From the NCBI GenBank assembly GCA_002695025.1, contig NZNV01000036.1:22606-83071 (forward strand): DNA of 60,466 nt, in the 5' to 3' direction. The position numbers were made by a program, and so were the translations under genes. The notes under the pieces are model-generated. The model was not told the DNA's origin, did not search any database, and saw only the letters and a list, made by a program, of their open reading frames with translations. This document shows positions 7,454-17,231 of the stretch, one piece after another (the first letter of the stretch is position 1; each line of letters opens with the position of its first letter). This stretch comes from Owenweeksia sp. GTDB lineage: Bacteria > Bacteroidota > Bacteroidia > Flavobacteriales > Schleiferiaceae.

Positions 7454-9577
7454 CTAATTGTCAGCAGGCGCAGGAAGCAAAGCCTTGCGGGAAAGTTTGA
7501 GTTTTCCACGCTCGTCCTTGGCAATCAGTTTCACCTCAATGGTATCACCTTCCTTCAATTCTTCCTCTACTGTTTTTAACCTGCGGTGAGTAATCTCAGA
7601 GATGTGCAACAGGCCATCGGTGCCTGGGGCAATCTCTACGAAAGCACCGTAAGGTTGAATGGATTTTACAAGGCCCTGGTAGGTATCACCTACTTCAGGA
7701 ACAAAGGCAACAGCCTTAATACGCTTCACTGCAGCATTCATCTTTTCACGGTCAGTACCGCTAATCTCGATCATACCCAGTTCACCTTCTTCTTCAATGG
7801 TGATGATGGTCTCGGTATCAGCTTGTAATTTCTGGATATTCTTTCCTCCAGGTCCGATAATAGCACCAATGAATTCTTTGGGAATGGTCATCATTTCGAT
7901 CTTGGGAGCATTGGGCTTCAGATCAGCACGTGGTGCGTCAATGGTCTTCAGCATTTCACCCAGGATATGCATCCGGCCGGCTTTGGATTGCTCCAGAGCC
8001 TGCTCCAGGATCTCGTAAGAAAGTCCTTGGATCTTAATGTCCATCTGACAAGCGGTAATACCGTTTTCGGTACCGGTAACTTTAAAGTCCATGTCGCCTA
8101 AGTGATCTTCATCACCCAGGATGTCAGAAAGAACGGCAAATTTTCCGGTTTCGGGATCGGTGATCAGACCCATAGCGATACCTGAAACAGGACGCTTGAT
8201 CTTGATACCGGCATCCATCAGGGCCAGTGTTCCGGCACATACCGTAGCCATGGAAGAGGAGCCGTTGGACTCCAGGATATCCGATACGATACGGATCGTG
8301 TAATACGTATCCTTGCCAATCATGGATTTAAGAGCACGTTGTGCCAAGTTACCATGACCTACTTCCCTACGGCTGGTTCCACGGATAGGGCGTGCCTCAC
8401 CGGTGGAGAAAGGAGGGAAGTTATAGTGCAGGTAAAATTTATCAGCACCAACGTAAGTTACACCGTCCTTACGGTTTTCGTCAAGACGAGAACCCAGGGT
8501 AACGGTGGTAAGGGATTGGGTTTCACCACGGGTGAAAACGGCCGAACCGTGTGCTCCTGGCAGATAGTCGATCTCACTCCAGATAGGGCGAACCTCATCC
8601 AGTGCACGACCGTCCAGGCGTTGCCTGTCGTCCAGGATCATATTGCGCATGGCCTTGTACTCCACATCGTGGTAGTACGTATGAATGAGCGCTTCTTTTT
8701 CTGCCAGCTCTTCTTCGCTGTAGCGGCTCTTGTACTTTTCGAGTATTTCTTTGAATTTTTCAGAGCGCTCGGCTTTTCCATAACCACCTTTAGCTACACT
8801 ATACACTTCGTCATAGGTAGCTTTCATGATCTCTTCAGCCAGAGCTTCATCGTGAGTCTCATGGTTGTACTCACGTTTGGGGCTTGACTTTTCCACCTTG
8901 GCGACCAGGGCCTCCTGAGCGTTGATCTGGTCCTTGATTGCTTCGTGAGCAAAGGCAATGGCTTCTACCATTTCCTTCTCGGAGATCTCTTTCATTTCTC
9001 CTTCCACCATCACCACACTGTCCTTGCTGGCACCAATCATCATATCGATATCAGCGCTTTCCAGAGCTTCGGGAGAAGGGTTGATCACAAATTGGCCATC
9101 TACGCGGGCCACGCGTACTTCAGACATAGGTCCGTTGAAGGGAATGTCCGAAACGGCAATAGCAGCAGAAGCGGCCAGACCGGCCAGGCAGTCGGCAGCT
9201 ACTTCTTTATCGTAAGACATCAGGCTGATCATCACCTGAGTGTCGGCATGGTAATCTTTGGGGAAAAGGGGACGCAAGCAGCGGTCAACAAGACGCATTA
9301 CGAGGATTTCCTCATCAGAAGGACGACCTTCTCTTTTGAGGAAACCACCCGGCACACGACCGGCAGCCGCAAATTTTTCGCGGTAGTCTACGGTCAGGGG
9401 CAAAAAGTCGGCTCCTTCCAGAGGTTCAGTGTTGGATACAACGGTAGCCAACAGCATGGTACCTCCCATCTTTACTACTACAGATCCATTGGCTTGTTTA
9501 GCCAGTTTCCCAGTCTCTAGTGTAATTGTCCGTCCATCGGCCAGTTTAATTTCTTGCGTTATTGCGTTTGGAATCAT
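7454..9577 (-). CDS. pnp: Polyribonucleotide nucleotidyltransferase (PNPase)
   Basis: 707 residues. First RNase PH domain about 1-140 ([12 protein letters not shown]), alpha-helical linker, second RNase PH domain about 310-540 ([38 protein letters not shown]; phosphate-site and metal residues in [16 protein letters not shown]), KH domain about 555-615 ([16 protein letters not shown]), S1 domain about 625-695 ([20 protein letters not shown]). Phosphorolytic 3'-5' exoribonuclease of mRNA decay. It follows rpsO, with an 85-base gap containing a perfect 13-bp hairpin. Full family length. Confidence 0.98.
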   Translation of the reverse strand: MIPNAITQEIKLADGRTITLETGKLAKQANGSVVVKMGGTMLLATVVSNTEPLEGADFLPLTVDYREKFAAAGRVPGGFLKREGRPSDEEILVMRLVDRCLRPLFPKDYHADTQVMISLMSYDKEVAADCLAGLAASAAIAVSDIPFNGPMSEVRVARVDGQFVINPSPEALESADIDMMIGASKDSVVMVEGEMKEISEKEMVEAIAFAHEAIKDQINAQEALVAKVEKSSPKREYNHETHDEALAEEIMKATYDEVYSVAKGGYGKAERSEKFKEILEKYKSRYSEEELAEKEALIHTYYHDVEYKAMRNMILDDRQRLDGRALDEVRPIWSEIDYLPGAHGSAVFTRGETQSLTTVTLGSRLDENRKDGVTYVGADKFYLHYNFPPFSTGEARPIRGTSRREVGHGNLAQRALKSMIGKDTYYTIRIVSDILESNGSSSMATVCAGTLALMDAGIKIKRPVSGIAMGLITDPETGKFAVLSDILGDEDHLGDMDFKVTGTENGITACQMDIKIQGLSYEILEQALEQSKAGRMHILGEMLKTIDAPRADLKPNAPKIEMMTIPKEFIGAIIGPGGKNIQKLQADTETIITIEEEGELGMIEISGTDREKMNAAVKRIKAVAFVPEVGDTYQGLVKSIQPYGAFVEIAPGTDGLLHISEITHRRLKTVEEELKEGDTIEVKLIAKDERGKLKLSRKALLPAPADN

Positions 9578-9615
9578 CTAAATTATTATCTCAATATTAG
9601 GTATATACAATACGT

Positions 9616-9646
9616 AAGGAAGGCAATTGTATCAATTGCCTTCCTT
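9616..9646 (-). terminator. Perfect 13-bp hairpin between rpsO and pnp
   Basis: Arms AAGGAAGGCAATT and AATTGCCTTCCTT around a five-base loop. On the minus strand no U-run follows, so it may be an RNA processing or stability element rather than a simple terminator. The corresponding intergenic region in E. coli is an RNase III site used in pnp control. Confidence 0.6.
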
Positions 9647-9662
9647 GTAATTTCTGATGTGC

Positions 9663-9932
9663 TTACTTCCTGATACCAAGCTCGGAAATGATAGCACGAT
9701 ATCTCTCGATATCTTTGTCTTTAAGGTAGTTGAGAATTCTTTTACGCTTACCTACCATGTTAACCAAGGCCCGCTCGGTACTAAAATCCTTGCGGTTCTT
9801 TTTCAAGTGTTCGGTAAGGTGATTGATCCTTTGAGTGAACAGGGCTACCTGTCCTTCAGGTGAACCGGTGTCTGTTTCAGACTGTCCGTACTTTTTGAAG
9901 AGTTCTCTCTTTTTCTCAGCTGTTAAATACAT
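9663..9932 (-). CDS. rpsO: 30S ribosomal protein S15
   Basis: 89 residues, the standard S15 length. Begins MYLTAEKKRELFKKYGQSET and includes the conserved TGSPEGQVALFTQRINHLTEHL and KRKRILNYLKDKD segments. It binds 16S rRNA helices 20-22. A promoter with -7 TACTTTTG (9983-9976) lies inside the 3' end of accD, so rpsO-pnp can be transcribed independently of accD. Confidence 0.98.
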   Translation of the reverse strand: MYLTAEKKRELFKKYGQSETDTGSPEGQVALFTQRINHLTEHLKKNRKDFSTERALVNMVGKRKRILNYLKDKDIERYRAIISELGIRK

Positions 9933-9975
9933 TCCAAAATCGTTTAGATAAATGTTATGCTCAAAAATTGAGGGG

Positions 9976-10002
9976 CAAAAGTACGAAAAAATTATTTGGC
10001 AA
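9976..10002 (-). promoter_or_regulatory. rpsO promoter (TTG-N16-TACTTTTG)
   Basis: -7 element TACTTTTG at 9983-9976 and TTG at 10002-10000. It overlaps the last codons of accD (stop at 9992). Confidence 0.5.
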
Positions 10003-10867
10003 CCGCTGTTTTTGTTTCTGTTACGGGCATGGTCATGTCCAGGAACTGGGATATTTTATCCTTGAGATTCTTCCTTTTCACGATAAAATCGAGGAAACCG
10101 TGCTCCAGAACAAATTCACTGGTTTGAAAGCCTTCCGGAAGGTCTTTTCCAATGGTTTCCTTTACCACCCGTGGTCCGGCAAAACCTATCAATGCTCCTG
10201 GCTCGGCAATATTGATATCACCCAGCATGGCAAATGATGCCGTAACCCCACCGGTGGTAGGATCCGTAAGCATGGAAATGTAGGGCAAGCCTTTTTTTCC
10301 CAGCAGGGCCAGCTTGGCGCTGGTCTTGGCCATCTGCATCAGCGAGAAAGCGGCTTCCATCATTCGCGCTCCCCCGGATTTGGAGATCATCAGGAAGGGC
10401 TTGTCGTATTTGATACAATGATCAATGGCCCGGGCTATTTTCTCCCCTACTACAGATCCCATCGAACCACCGATGAAATTGAAGTTCATACAGGCGATCA
10501 CAATGTCGCGGTCATTGATCTTACCATAACCGGAGGTAAGGGCTTCATTAAGACCGGTGCGCTTAACCGTAGCGGCATAGCGTTCCGTATATTTTTTGGT
10601 ATCCTCAAATTTGAGAGGATCTCCGGAAGTCATTTTGGGGTTGAGCTCGGTAAACTTGCCGTCATCAAAAAGGATGCTGAAATATTCCTTGGCGTTGATA
10701 CGGTCATGGTGTTCACAATTGCCACACACCCAAAGGTTTTTTTCATGGTCTTCCACAGAAACGATCACCTTGCACTTGGGGCATTTATGCCAAAGACCTT
10801 CCGGGGTTTCCTTTTTGTCTTTGGTACTGGTGGTAATCCCTTCCTTGTTTCTTTTAAACCAACCCAT
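9992..10867 (-). CDS. accD: Acetyl-CoA carboxylase carboxyltransferase subunit beta
   Basis: 291 residues. N-terminal four-cysteine zinc ribbon with Cys29, Cys32, Cys48 and Cys51 ([15 protein letters not shown]). A crotonase-like carboxyltransferase fold follows with [20 protein letters not shown] and the oxyanion glycine segments [17 protein letters not shown] and [12 protein letters not shown]. With AccA it transfers the carboxyl group from biotin to acetyl-CoA, the first step of fatty-acid synthesis. It lies 62 bases downstream of the aldolase gene; accA is not in the window. Confidence 0.97.
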   Translation of the reverse strand: MGWFKRNKEGITTSTKDKKETPEGLWHKCPKCKVIVSVEDHEKNLWVCGNCEHHDRINAKEYFSILFDDGKFTELNPKMTSGDPLKFEDTKKYTERYAATVKRTGLNEALTSGYGKINDRDIVIACMNFNFIGGSMGSVVGEKIARAIDHCIKYDKPFLMISKSGGARMMEAAFSLMQMAKTSAKLALLGKKGLPYISMLTDPTTGGVTASFAMLGDINIAEPGALIGFAGPRVVKETIGKDLPEGFQTSEFVLEHGFLDFIVKRKNLKDKISQFLDMTMPVTETKTAVAK

Positions 10868-10892
10868 ATAGATATTTTAAGATTCGTGGATA

Positions 10893-10921
10893 GGATGAAG
10901 CAGGTATTCCTGCTTTCATCC
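10893..10921 (-). terminator. Hairpin between the aldolase gene and accD
   Basis: GGATGAAGCAGG and CCTGCTTTCATCC pair with one bulge around a four-base loop. No U-run follows on the minus strand, so it may be an attenuating or processing hairpin rather than a full terminator. Confidence 0.45.
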
Positions 10922-10929
10922 ACAACTTC

Positions 10930-12006
10930 TTAAGCGATGGTTACGCCTGATTCCAGATACACATCCTGGATAGAGTGGAGTAGTTCCACACCTTCTACCA
11001 TTGGTTTCTGGAATGCCTTACGTCCGCTGATCAGCCCCTGACCACCAGCACGCTTGTTTACCACTGCGGTGCGCACGGCATCTGCCAGGTCGGAACCGGC
11101 ACTGCCGGTAGAGGCGCCTCCTGAATTGATCAAACCGGCACGGCCCATGTAGCAGTTGGCTACCTGGTAGCGGCACAGATCGATGGGGTTATCAGAGGTC
11201 AGCTCTGAATAGATGCGTTCATCCAGTTTACCGTAAGAGGAATCACCGCTGTTCAATGCCTTATAACCGCCATTGTTCTCAGGAAGTTTTTGTTTGATGA
11301 TATCTGCCTGTATTGTCACACCCAGGTGGTTGGCCTGGCCTGTAAGGTCGGCAGATACATGGTAATCTTTATCCTTTTTGAAAGCCGGGTTACGGGTATA
11401 GCACCAAAGGATGGTACCCATTCCCAGTTCATGGGCGTATTCAAAAGCCTCTGCTACTTCCTGTATCTGGCGGGTACTTTGGTCTGAGCCAAAGTAAATT
11501 GTAGCTCCAACAGCAACGGCACCCATATTCCAGGCATCGCGGATAGAACCAAACATGATCTGGTCAAAAGCATTGGGATAAGTAAGCAGCTCATTGTGAT
11601 TGATCTTTACCACAAAAGGAATACGGTGTGCATACTTGCGGGATACGCTGGCCAGCACACCAAAGGTAGAGGCTACTGCATTACAACCTCCTTCCATTGC
11701 CAGTTTAACGATGTTCTCACCGTCAAAGTAAATGGGGTTTTTGGCAAATGAAGCACCGGCACTGTGTTCAATACCCTGGTCTACCGGAAGTATGGAAAGA
11801 TAGCCGGTGTTGGCCAGGCGTCCTGTGCCGTAAAGGGCTTGCAAGCTGCGAAGAACCTGGGGTGAGCGGTTACTGGGGCCAAAGGCCCGGTCTACGAAAT
11901 CAGGTCCGGGAAGGTGCAGGTTTTCTTTTTTGATGGTTTTGCTGGTATGGTTGAGCAGACTGTCTGCATCCTTGCCAAGAATTTCCTCAATTTTACTAAG
12001 GTTCAT
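10930..12006 (-). CDS. fbaB: Class I fructose-bisphosphate aldolase (DhnA/FbaB type)
   Basis: 358 residues of the archaeal/DhnA-type class I aldolase. Recognisable segments are [72 protein letters not shown] and GLINSGGAS. The enzyme uses a Schiff-base lysine and cleaves fructose-1,6-bisphosphate in glycolysis or condenses the trioses in gluconeogenesis. A TAAATTTG -7 element lies at 12051-12044. No partner glycolytic gene is adjacent. Confidence 0.93.
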   Translation of the reverse strand: MNLSKIEEILGKDADSLLNHTSKTIKKENLHLPGPDFVDRAFGPSNRSPQVLRSLQALYGTGRLANTGYLSILPVDQGIEHSAGASFAKNPIYFDGENIVKLAMEGGCNAVASTFGVLASVSRKYAHRIPFVVKINHNELLTYPNAFDQIMFGSIRDAWNMGAVAVGATIYFGSDQSTRQIQEVAEAFEYAHELGMGTILWCYTRNPAFKKDKDYHVSADLTGQANHLGVTIQADIIKQKLPENNGGYKALNSGDSSYGKLDERIYSELTSDNPIDLCRYQVANCYMGRAGLINSGGASTGSAGSDLADAVRTAVVNKRAGGQGLISGRKAFQKPMVEGVELLHSIQDVYLESGVTIA

Positions 12007-12043
12007 TACGCAGTGATTTGAATGTTGTTACTGTTAGAATTGG

Positions 12044-12051
12044 CAAATTTA
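12044..12051 (-). promoter_or_regulatory. -7 promoter element (TAAATTTG) of the aldolase gene
   Basis: Exact TAnnTTTG match 37 bases before ATG 12006; no clear -33 element. Confidence 0.4.
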
Positions 12052-12077
12052 AAATTTTTTGGAGGTGCAGCACGAAA

Positions 12078-14435
12078 TCAGAAGGGATAACCCAATGCAA
12101 CGTTATAGGTAAGGTTATTGAGGGGCTGATTATCAATAACCCAGGGGCTGCCTCTGCCCAACATTCCCGGGTCTCTTACCTTGGCGGCCACATCAAAGCG
12201 AAGCAGGAAAAAATCAAAGTCAAGCCGGATACCTATACCGGCACCAATGGCCAGTTGATTGAGTGCATCCCCGAATTTAAAATCAGTTTCTGAATCCTCG
12301 AGCCCTCCGTTGAGCCATATATTACCGGCATCCATAAACACAGCTCCTTTTACAAAGGAGAACAGGGGGAAGCGAAGCTCGGAACTATAAAGGAATTTGA
12401 TGGTACCCAGGGCAAAACTGGTATCGTGAACAGCGCGGGTATCGTAATCGGGGGGTTGTATCACATTTCCATTTGCATCACGATCCAACGGCAGGTAAAC
12501 GGTATTGGGTTGCGTACCTGCACCCAAACGATAAGCGGGCCACGCCCGCAGATCATTGCTACCACCAATGTAGAGGTAACGCGAGAAAGGCGGGTTGCGT
12601 ACACGGCTGCCATCTGGTCTTTCTTCTATGCTGTTGCCGTAGGCGCGTATGGTAGCGGCATATACACGGTTGGCCCAAGTGTATTTGGGTTTGAAGTTCC
12701 AGAAAAAGCGGTAGTCCGCATCAATGCGGAAATACTGGTAATAAGGAACACCACCAATGGTGCGGACCCCGTATTGTCCTTCATCACCGAATCGCAAGCT
12801 GCTTTCCAGCCCTGAAAGACTGGTTCCTGCAATTTCGCCCGAGGTACGGAAAAAACTGTGGTTTATACGATCCGGATCTACCTGTTGATTATAGGTGAAG
12901 GTATAGCGTGTGGCGGAGATCAAGGCGGAGTTAAAAGCAATTTGCTGGATCTCATTAAGGCGGTTCCTGAAGCTACTGGAAATGGCAATTTGAGAGTAGC
13001 TGAGGTCCAGCAAGTCTAGCTGGTGGCTTTTCAACTCTGTTTCCTTCCAGTTATAGGATAGTTTAAAACCAAAGGTTTCCCGGTCAAACTCAACACGGCT
13101 TACCCGGTTGGCGTATATCGACATACGGGAGGTGGGGCGCATTCGTTTGGGAAGCAGCCCTACAGTGTTGAAGGGGAGTACAAAGCGTGGGAATTTGATA
13201 CCGATCTCACCACCCAGCTCAAAGGTTCGGGAGCGTCCACTGGAGTTAAGAGAAGCCTGGTAGTCAATACCGGTGTTCAGGCGGATCTGTAACTCTTCAC
13301 CCGCCCTGAAGAAATTCCTGTTGATCCAGCCTACGGCCAGGTTGGCGCCCAGGTTACCGCTGGTACTGGTGCCTTCGGTCTCAAAGGTAAAAGTCCTTTT
13401 TTCCTTGGGGGCCAAGTTTACTTCGGCATTCAGCAGAGGCCCGCTGGTATCACGCCCTGCTTCTTCAAAATTGATCTCTGTAACCTCAAAGCCCTGGTAG
13501 TTCACAAAGTGGGAATAGCTTTCCTTTATCCTGGATTGCTCGTATAAACGTCCGGATTTGAAATGGACAGCATCGGTAAGGTAGCGCGGTTTGTAACGCA
13601 AGGTGTCATAAGTGATTTTATAAGTCCTGAATTCAATGGTGTCTGCAGGGTTTTCTTCTTTGGTATAAGAGTAATCCGGGCGTATGTAGATATTGTCAAT
13701 GTGGTATTGCTCGTAATCCACATAAACCACTGAATCGCCTTGGTCAACCGGCCTTTTGGAAACGATGAGCCGTACATTTACGGAATCACCGGTTTGAAAA
13801 GTATCAGCTGTAAAGGTTATGAAGTTTCTTGAGAATTTATAGTAGCCATGGTCCCGGAACATCTGGGCAAGCCGTTCCCGCTCCTTATTGAGTTCCCCGT
13901 CATCATAGGCCATACCCTCGTGTATATAAGTTTCTTCCGCAAAAAAATCGGCCAGATCAGCCATATTCTCGTTGGGAAATTCAGGGGTGAATTTTTTGAT
14001 GTAGAATTGCTGGCCGGTATATATAAAGTAGTCCACATAAGCCCAGCGTTTACCGTGGTCATTCGTGTCAATCTTAAACTCGCTGGTGGCATTGAAAAAG
14101 CCTCGGTTAAAATAGTAGGCCTGCAATTGCCGGGAGCTGGCTTTGGCGCGGGAGCTGTCAAGTATAACGGGTGCTTCCCCTACACGGCTCCAAAAACTGC
14201 TGTCCGTACCATTTCCCCAGTTATAAATGGCCAGATCCATATTAAGGCCCAGAACATGCCCCGTGGGGCGTTGCTTTAGGATGGAATAAGGCTCGGAAGG
14301 TGCTTTCTTGCCGTTTTCATAAATGGTATTATCCCATAGGATGTAGCGCCCTTCGGGCACGTGTTTGGTATAATTGCAGGATCCAAGACCTAAAATCAGG
14401 ACCAGCAGGCTTAGTATGTGGTGCTTTTTTGGCAA
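12078..14435 (-). CDS. tamL: BamA/TamA-family outer-membrane lipoprotein, TamL-like
   Basis: 785 residues. The N-terminal lipoprotein signal ends at LILGLGSC with Cys20 as the lipidated residue. POTRA-like domains follow (about 30-400), then a 16-strand Omp85 barrel ending in aromatic YNVALGYPF; the C-terminal half includes YIGGSNDLRAWPAYRLGAG and SELRFPLFSFVKGAVFMDAGNIW. A lipidated BamA homologue is characteristic of the Bacteroidota TamL, partner of TamB in outer-membrane assembly. No tamB is adjacent here, so assignment rests on the protein alone. A TACATTTG -7 element lies at 14462-14455. Confidence 0.85.
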   Translation of the reverse strand: MPKKHHILSLLVLILGLGSCNYTKHVPEGRYILWDNTIYENGKKAPSEPYSILKQRPTGHVLGLNMDLAIYNWGNGTDSSFWSRVGEAPVILDSSRAKASSRQLQAYYFNRGFFNATSEFKIDTNDHGKRWAYVDYFIYTGQQFYIKKFTPEFPNENMADLADFFAEETYIHEGMAYDDGELNKERERLAQMFRDHGYYKFSRNFITFTADTFQTGDSVNVRLIVSKRPVDQGDSVVYVDYEQYHIDNIYIRPDYSYTKEENPADTIEFRTYKITYDTLRYKPRYLTDAVHFKSGRLYEQSRIKESYSHFVNYQGFEVTEINFEEAGRDTSGPLLNAEVNLAPKEKRTFTFETEGTSTSGNLGANLAVGWINRNFFRAGEELQIRLNTGIDYQASLNSSGRSRTFELGGEIGIKFPRFVLPFNTVGLLPKRMRPTSRMSIYANRVSRVEFDRETFGFKLSYNWKETELKSHQLDLLDLSYSQIAISSSFRNRLNEIQQIAFNSALISATRYTFTYNQQVDPDRINHSFFRTSGEIAGTSLSGLESSLRFGDEGQYGVRTIGGVPYYQYFRIDADYRFFWNFKPKYTWANRVYAATIRAYGNSIEERPDGSRVRNPPFSRYLYIGGSNDLRAWPAYRLGAGTQPNTVYLPLDRDANGNVIQPPDYDTRAVHDTSFALGTIKFLYSSELRFPLFSFVKGAVFMDAGNIWLNGGLEDSETDFKFGDALNQLAIGAGIGIRLDFDFFLLRFDVAAKVRDPGMLGRGSPWVIDNQPLNNLTYNVALGYPF

Positions 14436-14454
14436 GTTTGTTAGCGGATTGGTG

Positions 14455-14462
14455 CAAATGTA
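14455..14462 (-). promoter_or_regulatory. -7 promoter element (TACATTTG) of tamL
   Basis: Exact TAnnTTTG match in the 32-base gap between divergent tamL and the RNA methyltransferase gene, 19 bases before the tamL ATG. Confidence 0.5.
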
Positions 14463-14467
14463 AAATT

Positions 14468-15187
14468 ATGTTGAGTAAAAGTGCAGAAAAACTGCTTCGT
14501 AAGCTGCGCAGTAGGAAATACCGTTGGCAATATAAAATGTTTGTGGCTGAGGGGCAGAAAGTAGTATCCGAACTTTTGCGGGACGGGCTTCAACCTGAAT
14601 ACCTTTTCAGCACGGACCCGGAGATGCTGAAGCCCTATGGCTACCCCTTTGAGCTGATAGAGGAAAAGGAGCTTCAATCCATCAGCCAGTTGGAAACGGC
14701 CAATACCCTGCTGGGGATATTCCGCTTTCCGGAGCTTAAGGAAGAATCTTCTGAAGGGGTAGTGGTGGGAGATCGTATCCAGGATCCCGGGAACCTGGGA
14801 ACCATCATTCGTACCTGTGATTGGTTTGGTGTCCATACGCTCTTTCTTACCAAAGGCAGTGCCGATATTTTCAATTCCAAGTGCATACAAAGCACTATGG
14901 GCAGCATAACCCGCGTAAAAGTGGTTTATGACAGCGAGGAAAATATTGCAAAGTATATCCAGGAGCGTAAGGTATGGGTGGCGGATATGAACGGGCAGGA
15001 TCTTTTTGCCCGGGAGAAGAAAGCGGAGAACTGGGCGCTGATTATGGGGAGTGAATCACATGGTCCTTCGGACTTCTGGAAAGCCAGCGGGCATACACTT
15101 ACTATTCCTAAAAAGGGGAATTCACCGGTGGAGAGCCTCAATGTGGCGCAGGCAACCGGCATTATACTGAGTCATCTTTCTTCCTGA
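14468..15187 (+). CDS. SpoU/TrmH-family RNA 2'-O-methyltransferase
   Basis: 239 residues from ATG 14468 (MLSKSAEKLLRKLRSRKYRW). The frame extends upstream but the extra part is antisense to tamL and not family-like. The N-terminal substrate-binding domain includes FVAEGQKVVSELL. The SPOUT motifs follow: QDPGNLGTIIRTCDWFG (motif 1 with Asn/Arg), IMGSESHGP (motif 2) and IPKKGNSPVESLNVAQATGI (motif 3). It should methylate a ribose of rRNA or tRNA using SAM through the knotted fold. Its 3' end overlaps the convergent EamA gene by 16 bases. Confidence 0.93.
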   Translation: MLSKSAEKLLRKLRSRKYRWQYKMFVAEGQKVVSELLRDGLQPEYLFSTDPEMLKPYGYPFELIEEKELQSISQLETANTLLGIFRFPELKEESSEGVVVGDRIQDPGNLGTIIRTCDWFGVHTLFLTKGSADIFNSKCIQSTMGSITRVKVVYDSEENIAKYIQERKVWVADMNGQDLFAREKKAENWALIMGSESHGPSDFWKASGHTLTIPKKGNSPVESLNVAQATGIILSHLSS

Positions 15188-16044
15188 AGTCGGGCGCGTT
15201 TCCTTTTCAACCATACCTTGTACAAGGTGTTCATCAATACACCGCTCAGTACCAGCAATATTCCCAGAAGTGCCATAGGCTGGTAGTCAACGGAGAAAAT
15301 AAGGAAGTCAAAGCTAAGTGCCAGGATGATGCCCAGGTATTTGAGATTGACGATCTCATTGATCTCTGCGGCTTGCAGGGCTTTGGTCATATACAATTGG
15401 GCTATCTGGGTGAGTACACCCATCAACAAAAGCAGCAACCACTCATGCCCTTCAGGTGTTACCCAACTGAATAAAGATACTATGGCCATTATGGGAGTGG
15501 CGATCAGGGGAAAATAGAATACCACCACCAGCGGGTGATCCGTGTCCTTTACCTTACGCACACAGTTATAGGCCAGACCAGCAAAAATAGCTGACAGCAG
15601 ACCCATTACCAGTAGGGTAGGGGTAATGGAAGGGTCAAAGCCCTTGATGAGCGCAATACCGCAAAAGGAAAACAGGAAAAACAGCCATTGCAGCCATCGC
15701 ACCTTTTCTTTAAGTATGAAGATGCCGAAGAAAGCAGTGAAGATAGGGGATAGGTATTGTATGGTGATAGCTGAACCAAGCGGCAGCTTTTGCAGGGTAT
15801 AAAAGAAAAGTGATAAAGCGGTAACCCCAAATATGCCTCGCAGCACCAGGTATTTCCTGGAGTTTCCCCAAGGCTTTATTCGTTTTTTCCGCAAAAAGTA
15901 AAGACAGAGTACCAGCGAGACCAGAGAGCGGAAAAGAACCAGTTCCGTAGCCGGAAGGCGGTGCAGGAATTTCACCGTAAGGTTCATAAAGGCAAAACCC
16001 AATACCGAAATAAGCATGTAGCCAATGGCCTTATCGATCTTCAA
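15172..16044 (-). CDS. EamA/DMT-superfamily permease
   Basis: About 291 residues with ten hydrophobic segments and two EamA repeats (FMNLTVKFLHRLPATELVLF in the first; YNCVRKVKDTDHPLVVVFYF in the second). Family members export amino acids, metabolites or nucleotide precursors; substrate unknown. I prefer the TTG at 16044 (LKIDKAIGYM) because the ATG at 16134 would overlap the upstream corA by 47 bases and add a non-conserved extension; ATG 16017 is a third option. The last 16 bases overlap the convergent methyltransferase gene. Confidence 0.8.
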   Translation of the reverse strand: MKIDKAIGYMLISVLGFAFMNLTVKFLHRLPATELVLFRSLVSLVLCLYFLRKKRIKPWGNSRKYLVLRGIFGVTALSLFFYTLQKLPLGSAITIQYLSPIFTAFFGIFILKEKVRWLQWLFFLFSFCGIALIKGFDPSITPTLLVMGLLSAIFAGLAYNCVRKVKDTDHPLVVVFYFPLIATPIMAIVSLFSWVTPEGHEWLLLLLMGVLTQIAQLYMTKALQAAEINEIVNLKYLGIILALSFDFLIFSVDYQPMALLGILLVLSGVLMNTLYKVWLKRKRARLQEER

Positions 16045-16087
16045 CCCGCTGATTTTACTATGAGCGGGCAAAGGTGCAAAAAGAGGA

Positions 16088-17152
16088 TCAGAACCAGCCC
16101 TTGCGCTTGAAATAAAGCAGCATGGTACCGGCAATTACCACAATAATTCCCCAAAAAACAGGGTAGGCGTATTTGTAGTGTAACTCGGGTAAATGGTCAA
16201 AATTGGTTCCATATACTCCGGCAAAAAATGAAAGCGGAATAAAGATGGCAGAAAAAATGGTGAGCACCTTCATGATATCATTCATCTTATAGCTCACATT
16301 GGAGTGGTAAATGGAAATATAATCAGATAAAACGGTGCGATAGGCCTCTACTGATTCAATAGCATGGGTAATAAGGTCTGCCAGGTCTTTAAAAAATGGC
16401 ATCACCTTTTGCTTACGGATATAGGGGGTTTCAGAGCGAAGCAAGTTTGAGATCAGTTCTTTGGCTGGTTTTACCACCTTAAGTACAAAGTGAAGTTCAC
16501 GCTTGTAGGTATTGATCTTCATCAGCACCTCCTCATCCGGGTCTTCCAGTACCTGTAACTCCAGGTCGTCAATTTTTTCACCCAGGCTTTCTATAAGATA
16601 AATGTAATTATCCACTATGGAATCCAGCAAGGCGTACAAGAGGTAGTCCGGCCCCTGTTTACGGATATTTCCACGGCTGTTCCTGAGACGTTCCCGGATC
16701 GGGTCAAAGGTGTCACCGGGTTCCTCCTGGAAGGTGATCAGCGAACTCTCTTTCAAAACAAAACTCACCTGTTCCGAAAGTACCCGCATTTTTTTTTCAT
16801 CAAAGCGGAGCATCTTCAATGTGGTAAAAGCAAAATCCTCAAATTCTTCAAACTTGGCTCTTTGCCCGGTGTTCATCATATCCTCCATGGCCAGGGAATG
16901 GATCTTCAGGCGATTTTCAATGTCATGCATAAATTCCACATTATGCAGGCCAGTGATATTGTACCATTGATTTTTTTCAGGATCGTTACGAGGTAGGTTC
17001 TCGCTTTTTACAAATTCAGATTCGGAGAGGAATTCCTCGTTATAGGCCACGTATTCAATGGTGGGGTTCTCTACTTTTTTGGTACCTATAAAAACCAGGC
17101 TTCCCGGGGGAAGTCCCTTGTTTTCCGTTCTTTTCTTAAAAAACCGGGCCAT
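16088..17152 (-). CDS. corA: CorA-family divalent cation transporter with GTN in place of GMN
   Basis: 354 residues: a long soluble funnel domain and two C-terminal transmembrane helices (about 292-312 and 327-347), the first ending at the family signature. The signature reads AGVYGTNFDHLPEL; the usual CorA motif is GMN, so Met is replaced by Thr at the selectivity loop (codon ACC). The rest, including the aromatic/basic C-terminus YFKRKGWF, is CorA-like. It probably moves Mg2+ or another divalent cation across the inner membrane. A TTG-N21-TAAGTTTG promoter lies upstream (17221-17190). Confidence 0.88.
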   Translation of the reverse strand: MARFFKKRTENKGLPPGSLVFIGTKKVENPTIEYVAYNEEFLSESEFVKSENLPRNDPEKNQWYNITGLHNVEFMHDIENRLKIHSLAMEDMMNTGQRAKFEEFEDFAFTTLKMLRFDEKKMRVLSEQVSFVLKESSLITFQEEPGDTFDPIRERLRNSRGNIRKQGPDYLLYALLDSIVDNYIYLIESLGEKIDDLELQVLEDPDEEVLMKINTYKRELHFVLKVVKPAKELISNLLRSETPYIRKQKVMPFFKDLADLITHAIESVEAYRTVLSDYISIYHSNVSYKMNDIMKVLTIFSAIFIPLSFFAGVYGTNFDHLPELHYKYAYPVFWGIIVVIAGTMLLYFKRKGWF

Positions 17153-17189
17153 GGAATTTCAAATATGCGTTAATAAACAGAGTGATAAC

Positions 17190-17221
17190 CAAACTTAATG
17201 GATAATGATGAATAAAAACAA
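17190..17221 (-). promoter_or_regulatory. corA promoter (TTG-N21-TAAGTTTG)
   Basis: -33-like TTG at 17221-17219 and -7 TAAGTTTG at 17197-17190, 37 bases before ATG 17152. Confidence 0.55.
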
Positions 17222-17231
17222 GCTAGCAGGC

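Noticed and set aside
8339-8887. 182-codon plus-strand frame inside pnp
   Set aside because: It is antisense to a certain pnp gene and has no family signature.
16045-16134. ATG 16134 start of the EamA permease
   Set aside because: It overlaps corA by 47 bases and adds a non-conserved, Cys/Pro-rich leader; the later TTG or ATG fits better, though this is not proven.
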